Source of the DNA: Nelumbo lutea
Taxonomy: Eukaryota > Streptophyta > Magnoliopsida > Proteales > Nelumbonaceae
Reading direction: 5' to 3'
Length of the DNA stretch: 64,000 nucleotides
Assembly: GCA_022828595.1 (NCBI GenBank)
Contig: JAKGHH010000008.1
Location: 6,437,728 to 6,501,727, forward strand
The notes beneath the pieces are model-generated. The model made no database searches. It was not told the DNA's origin and saw only the letters and a list, made by a program, of their open reading frames with translations. Shown here in pieces: positions 58,450-64,000 of this stretch (within the stretch, counting starts at the first letter, position 1; each line of letters begins with the position of its first letter). Position numbers and translations under genes: made by a program.

Positions 58450-61400
58450 CTTTTTTTTTTTTAATTTTTAGACATTTTTTTATCAATAACAGGAACTTTT
58501 CATTAAGAAATATGCTTTAGATACAAAGGAGGGGAACTAAACTATCATAACTCCCCATGGATGCCAAAAGCCACCCAAAAAGAAAGTAAAAAACAGTTAC
58601 AAATGAGCCTAGAATACAGAATCTCATTCACCCCTTGTCTGGCTAACCCATTGGCAAAGGATTTTGCATTTCTCTTTACTCAAGTACGTTTTACATCAAT
58701 TCCCTTTGTCAAACACTTAAACTTTCTATTTTCGTTGCCGTAATTCCAGAGGTTCCTGTCTTTCTTTAACCAGTCTACTATCTCAGAATCTCCTATGATC
58801 AGCTTACTGATAGTCAGGTCTTTACCTCTGTTTTCCCCTTCCAAAGCCACCAGAACCTCAACCCTAAGAGAATCACCTATTCCAATTGGGCCTAAAAACA
58901 GAGCTATTACAATCCGTTGTTCATTCCTTGGTACCCCTCCCCCCCAATTCCAGAGGGCCCTGGATTTCCAATACTACTGCCATCAAAATTCAGCTTGATA
59001 AAGCCACTAGGGGGAGGAGTCCATAAAGGACTTGAGGTCTTCTCAGCTGGGACTGAACTTGCAATCTCTTTCCATTTTCTTAGCAAATCATCCACTGAAA
59101 AGTCTGTGAACAAATCTAGAGATTTCAGCAGTGTACCACCCTTATTGTGGATCACTTCTAGCACATTTCTAAGCTTCTCTCCCTGTGTGAAAAGATTCTT
59201 GAGTTTCTTTCTTCCGGTCTTCCCATATAGTCCAGCAAACAGCAGCCATTACACATTTCCACATAATCCTTCATCTTTTCGTTGGCCAGTTGAAGGAAGA
59301 AGAAGCAAACAAGCTTTGCACATTCAGTGGGGGATTCAACCTGGCCCAAGCAAAGAAGTAAACATTCCTAAATACCTTTTGCAAATTGGTAGGAGATTAA
59401 TAAGTGGTAACCAGACTCACGATCAGCCTTGCAAAGAATACACCAATGAGAGGATACACATATATTGGGTCTCTTTCTTCGAAGCAAACCGCATGTGTTG
59501 AATCTTTCCAAGAAAGCTTCCCAACAAAAACTCCCAACCTTTGGTGGGAATGGGATAGGTTAACACCAAACTTCTTTAATAGGAAAGGACAAAGCAAAAG
59601 GATCAATCGATTGAGTTAGGGCTTTAAAGGATATACAAGTGAAAGAACCCGAAGGAGAGGGGGTCCAAATTCTGCTGTCCAGCTTTGTGGGGTCCAAGAA
59701 AAACCCATCAAGGATGCCCAAATGTGTCAAGGTACTGTCCAATTTTGTGTCCTTGATAGCTCTTCTCAAATCCAAGTTTCAACCAAACCCAAAAATCGAG
59801 TTAGAGGGTACAAGGAAAGTGGAAATAGGTTTATTTTTAAAGATAGAGATAGCAAATAGAGCTTGAAATTGGTCTTTCAAAGGAGAGTCGCTAACCCAAA
59901 CTTGTTCCCAAAACTTAATGGGATTGCCTGAGTGCAAGTCATACCTTGGATTGCTTTCCAAGGTGATGCTCTTGTAGTCTTCGCTAGAATCCTAAGATCC
60001 CATCCATTATCTGCAAGCCCATGAATACTAGCTACTACCTTAGCCCAAAACTTTTCTTTTTCTAAAGGGAATCTCCATAGCCACTTTCCAAACAAAGCCA
60101 AGTTTCTCTTTTGAATATTCCTAATGCTAATTCCTCCATACCTCTTCTACTCACCACCACCCACCCAACCCTATGGTTCTTTTTCTCCTCCCCTGGTTCC
60201 TAAAGAAAGTCTCTCATTAGTTTTTCCAACTTGCTAACTACCCCTATTGGAATCTTGAAAATTGACAAAAAATAAATAGGCAAGTTAGTTAGTGTAGACC
60301 TAATCAGGTGATTCTTCTTCCAAGAGATAAATAAATTTTCTTTCATGAGGCAAGTCTCTTAAAAATCTCTCCACGACTGGATTCCAAAAACTTCTTTTCT
60401 AAGGATTATCTCCTAGGGGCAGACCTAGGTATTTTAGAGGCCAATTAGATACCCGCACATTTGAGAATGTCCGTGTAGTCAAATATCTCCCCTTCTCTCA
60501 TATTGATTCCCACTGTACAACTTTTCTCAAAGTTCACCTTTCAGGTTTAACATTTGTTCAAAAAGTTGTATTGCGAGTTTCAGATTCCTAATCCAATTCA
60601 GGTTCCCACCACAGAAAAAGTATCATATCGTCTGCAAATTGCAAGTGAGCGGTATGTCCTCCTTGCCTATTCTTAGCCTCTTACTAAAACCTAGAATCTG
60701 CTCTAGAAATCAGTTTCCCCAAGACATTTGCAACTAAGGTAAACAAAAAAGGAGAAAGAGGGTCTCCTTGTCTTATTCCTCTCAATATCGGGAAGAAATC
60801 CACCACTGTCCCATTTACCAAAATAGAGTAGTGACAAGTCCTAACACACCCCATTGCCCATTTGCACTGTTTATCTCCAAACCCAAAATTACCCTATCAC
60901 CCATTTGCACAATTTATCTCCAAACCCAACATTAATCATCACCTCCAGCAAAAAGGACCAATCTACGAGATCATAAGCTTTTTCTAGATCCAACTTGCAC
61001 ACTGCTCCCTTTTCCCATGACTTATTGAAATCCCCCACACTTTCATTTGTTATTAGAATTTGATCAGCTATCTGCCTTTCCCTTACAAAAGCTCCTTGGT
61101 TATAAGCTATAAGGGTAGGAGCACCTACCTAATCCAAAGGGACTACACTTTTGCAATAATCTTGTACAAACTATTCACCAAACAATTGGTCTATAGTCTC
61201 TTGGATGGGTAGCTTCTCTCTTCCTGGGAACCAAAGCAATGAAGGTGGAATTCAGCCTAGGGTTAATGCACTCCTCTTCTATGAAACTCATCGAACACAA
61301 ACATTAGATCCTCTTTCAATATCTCCCAACAATCCTGATAATATGCCATCATGAATCCATCTAGGCCTGGTGCTTTTGATATGTCCATGGAAAACACTGC

Positions 61401-62096
61401 TTCCTTTATTTCTTCCAACTCAAATCTTCTCTCTAACCATTTTTTTTATAGAAAACTGCAACTTTCATTGATGATTTTAAATAAAAATTACAGTTATCAC
61501 CATCCATAGGAAGGATGGAAAACCAGAACAAAAAACCTTACAAACAAGCCCAAAACAAAGCCTCCCTAATGACTCCTTGCTTAGTTAAAGCATCAGGCAT
61601 TCCATTTGCTGACCCTTTTACCCATTTAAATTGCACCCCAATCTCCCTTGCTAAGCTAGTATTCTTTTTTTAGAGGCTGTCTAAGTGACCGTACTCCCAA
61701 GTTTCTAGATTGCATCCACCCTATTACCAGCTTGGTGTCTCCTTCCACTTCTAAGTGCTGCATTCTCCATTGTTTCACTAACCTGAGGCCTTGGAGTAAG
61801 GCCATAACTTCTGCCCTTAAGGAATCTCCCACCCCAATCGGGCCCGAGTAAAGGGCCACGACTCTTCCTTCCTCATTTCTGAAGACACCCCAAACTCTTC
61901 TCTCTAACCATTCCCTAGCCTCTCTTCCTAAACTTTGGCCATTCCATCCCCTCTAGCCACACCCTATCACTTAAAGACCTTCTAAAGATAGATTTGAAGT
62001 GATTCACAAAGGCCCTAGCAATCTCACTCTAATGGGATATGGTTGATCCATCAATTTCTAACATTGAGATGGAATTTTTTTCCTCCTACCATTTGG
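58450..62096 (-). pseudogene. L1-type LINE, antisense to the host gene, 5' truncated
   Basis: Read on the minus strand: reverse transcriptase start (KAPGLDGFMMAYYQDCW near 61380-61330), IRQGDPLSPFLFTL near 60770-60720 in broken frames, ALFGKWLWRFPLEKEKFW at about 60100-60045, RIWTPSPSGSFTC near 59670-59630, RNase H start FIKLNFDGSSIGNPGPSG at about 59000-58945, and the RNase H end NAKSFANGLARQG near 58665-58620. A T run at 58450-58462 is the poly(A) tail of the minus-strand copy. Stops are frequent. The element is interrupted at 61442-61895 by a second LINE. The endonuclease is absent. Confidence 0.85.
61442..61895 (-). mobile_element. Second LINE fragment nested in the first, with 17-bp target duplication
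   Basis: TCTTCTCTCTAACCATT stands at 61425-61441 and again at 61896-61912. Between them, on the minus strand, lies the RNase H end of an L1-type LINE (GVGDSLRAEVMALLQGLRLV, LEVEGDTKLVI, FKWVKGSANGMPDALTKQG) with a 3' tail ending in a short A run. Strong 5' truncation and a duplication of this length are typical of LINE insertion. Confidence 0.9.
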
Positions 62097-62363
62097 TGGA
62101 ATGACAGTGTATCATGAGAGGATGTTGAAGCTGAGAATGAAGACTTACTTTTCTTCACGGCTTATCTGGTTGCTATTGACTAAAGAAGGTTGATGTAGGA
62201 CAGGTAGGAGTGTTCCATTAAATCATCTCTGACACTCAAAGTAGGTTTATGCCATAGTCTGGAAAGAAATCCAACAAAATGAAGGCTAAAAACAGGTTTT
62301 CAAAAAAGACGGTCTGGCTGTTAGAACTTAGAACTTAGAGGGCACCAGAGAGAGCAGAGACTA

Positions 62364-62628
62364 AGGGTCCATTTGGTTCACAGTTGGAATCAGTCTATTC
62401 CCCTCACCTTTTGGTTCAGACCAGAATTGGAATCAGAATCAGAATTGGCTGGAATGGAATTTCATTCCCAGGGGAGGGGAAGGAATGGTCATTCCCCCAG
62501 GGGGGGGAATGGCCATTCCACCAGGAATGGGATGGGATTCCAATTCCGCCCAACCAAACAGTTGGAATCTGAATGGACCGTTCATATTCCGATTCTGGAC
62601 CCCAATTCCTGCAAACCAAATGGACTCC
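62364..62628. mobile_element. MITE, same family as 20346-20922
   Basis: Left end AGGGTCCATTTGGTTCAC and reversed right end GGAGTCCATTTGGTTTGC. The interior has GGAATGG, CCATTCC and CCAACCAAACAG motifs shared with the cluster at 20346. Confidence 0.7.
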
Positions 62629-62725
62629 AAGAGTGGAGAATAGAGAGAGTATAGAATAAGAGTAGACGAGAATGGCTACGCTATAATAGAAAAACAAGAG
62701 AATAAAAAGGGACAAACAGTTGTAA

Positions 62726-63147
62726 TTGGGGCTGTCAATGGACCGGATATTGGTCCAATCTGATCCGATCTAATATGAGTCCATTATGGATGGACCATGT
62801 CCAATCTAATCCGATGAATACTTTGGACCAATTTGGACTGGTCCAATTCAAATGTCTGGACCATCCAAACTGTTCAAATTGATTTTAATTTAGATTGGGT
62901 CCAATCCAAACCTGGTCCATTAACACGTGTACTCTTATCTTATGTCAATGGACCAGATATTGATTCAATCCGACTTACTCCAATATGAATCCATTACAAA
63001 TGAACCATGGCCAATCCAATCCAGTAAATACTTTGGACCATTAAGTCTGGACTGGTCCAATTCAACATGTCTTATTGGTCCATCCAATCCATTCAAATTG
63101 ATTTTGATTTGGACAGGGTCCAATGAAACGGTCTATTGACACCCCTA
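62726..63147. mobile_element. hAT-type MITE, dimeric, inverted copy of 42477-42890 family
   Basis: The left end TTGGGGCTGTCAATGGACC and reversed right end TAGGGGTGTCAATAGACC. The motif GTCAATGGACC.GATATTG recurs at 62733 and 62944, so the element has two halves of about 205-210 bp, as in the 42477 copy, of which it is the reverse complement. Confidence 0.7.
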
Positions 63148-64000
63148 GCTCTCATCACTAGAGAGAGACATATGGGTAGGGCTGTCAGTGACGCAAAGGT
63201 TTGATACCTGATTCAAAATCCAATCCAATTAAAATCGGAGTCCCATTAATATCTGTGTGTGCAATATAATTATGCATATATGCAGACGTTATATACAATT
63301 ATATAAAGTTTATAACTAATAAATTGAATAATTTATATTTATATAAATTTATTATATATGTACAAGTTAAAAGGTAAATAATTATTTTGAACTTTTTTTT
63401 TTCATTTTAGGAACAATAATTTGGACTGGATCAAATCTGATCCGAGTTGAACATATTGGGTTTCAGATTGGATTCGGACTCAATGTTATGTTAATTGGAT
63501 CAATGTAGCCGGATCCAATCGAAATCTGACCTGATCGCGGCCCCATGGGATAAAAACCAACAACTTGAAATTATCAAAATGAAATTCTATTCCATTCATC
63601 ACTAACAATTGGATACATCCTCCTCATTTGGATTGGAGTTACTTAATGAGGAGGTAAGTTCCTTGACATTGGTCACCTTTTTTAGATTTTTTTTTAATGA
63701 GCAAGCACTCTATTTGTCAATGCATTACCTAGGTAATGCCTAGGCAACAAGGCACCCCTGGTGGTGAAGTGCATAGCCTGAATGCCATGCATATCAGAAA
63801 GGCACCCACCTAGGCGACAAAATCACAAATCAGGTGCCTTATTGTATATTGCTGCATCTTTTTGGTTTGTGTACTGCCACAATCTATCATTATTTGTGTT
63901 TTGTTTTAGGGTTTTACTATTAAAAGTTAAAACATAAAGGATCCAAGGGTTTTAGGGAAGAGAGAGAGAGAGATGGCAATTTGAACATGTTCTTGGTTGG

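Larger units (their letters stand above)
57914..64000 (+). other. Intron (or broken 3' part) of the ATP synthase subunit g gene
   Basis: At least 6 kb without the next exon. Holds two LINEs in antisense orientation and two MITEs, described separately. 62097-62363 shows nothing recognisable. The tail 63148-64000 has AT-rich and GGATC-rich sequence (a diverged repeat about 63175-63545) and a diverged repeat with TAGGCAACAAGGCACC near 63745; no exon seen. Confidence 0.55.

Overview
This is nuclear DNA from a flowering plant. The evidence is three plant host genes, LTR retrotransposons of plant type (a Ty3/gypsy element with two RNase H domains, a Ty1/copia element), plant LINEs and many short inverted-repeat elements. 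The species cannot be fixed from the sequence alone. Three host genes are supported. (1) The last exon of an FUBP-like KH-domain RNA-binding protein ends at 639 (+). (2) A complete four-exon ACC synthase gene of the short-tail (type 3) class lies at 23246-24922 (-), with its TATA box. (3) The first coding exon of mitochondrial ATP synthase subunit g is at 57732-57913 (+); the rest of that gene is not in the window.

Most of the remainder is transposable elements. A complete LTR retrotransposon of the Tat type fills 2489-13307. It has a 5-bp target duplication, LTRs of 1045 and 1021 bp with a 38-bp tandem array in each, a nearly intact gag-pol with three lesions, and a separate antisense gene with its own TATA box and two introns. 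Relatives of this family occur as a duplicated LTR plus decayed gag upstream of the ACC synthase gene (25307-28706), a solo LTR on the minus strand (33870-34468), and an LTR-rich insertion at 45133-46850 flanked by 19-bp direct repeats. The region 28705-29471 is a 32/33-bp minisatellite.

From 48268 to 55900 three broken retroelements lie end to end. The first is a copia element (LTR, gag and integrase parts) cut off where reverse transcriptase should begin. It is joined by microhomology to a small non-autonomous LTR element whose internal region carries an intron-free, internally deleted fragment of a host starch synthase gene, read in frame with the element's gag start. A LINE remnant follows. 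The ATP synthase subunit g intron, from 57914 to the window end, has been invaded by an antisense LINE (58450-62096), which was itself hit by a second LINE (61442-61895) leaving a 17-bp target duplication, and by two MITEs.

The gaps (13313-23245, 29600-45132, 46851-47756) are AT-rich intergenic DNA holding MITEs, microsatellites and diverged repeats. No RNA gene, CRISPR array or prokaryotic feature was seen. The points most worth a second look are the starch synthase capture, the intron-bearing antisense gene inside the retrotransposon, and the duplication of the ACC synthase core promoter together with an LTR.
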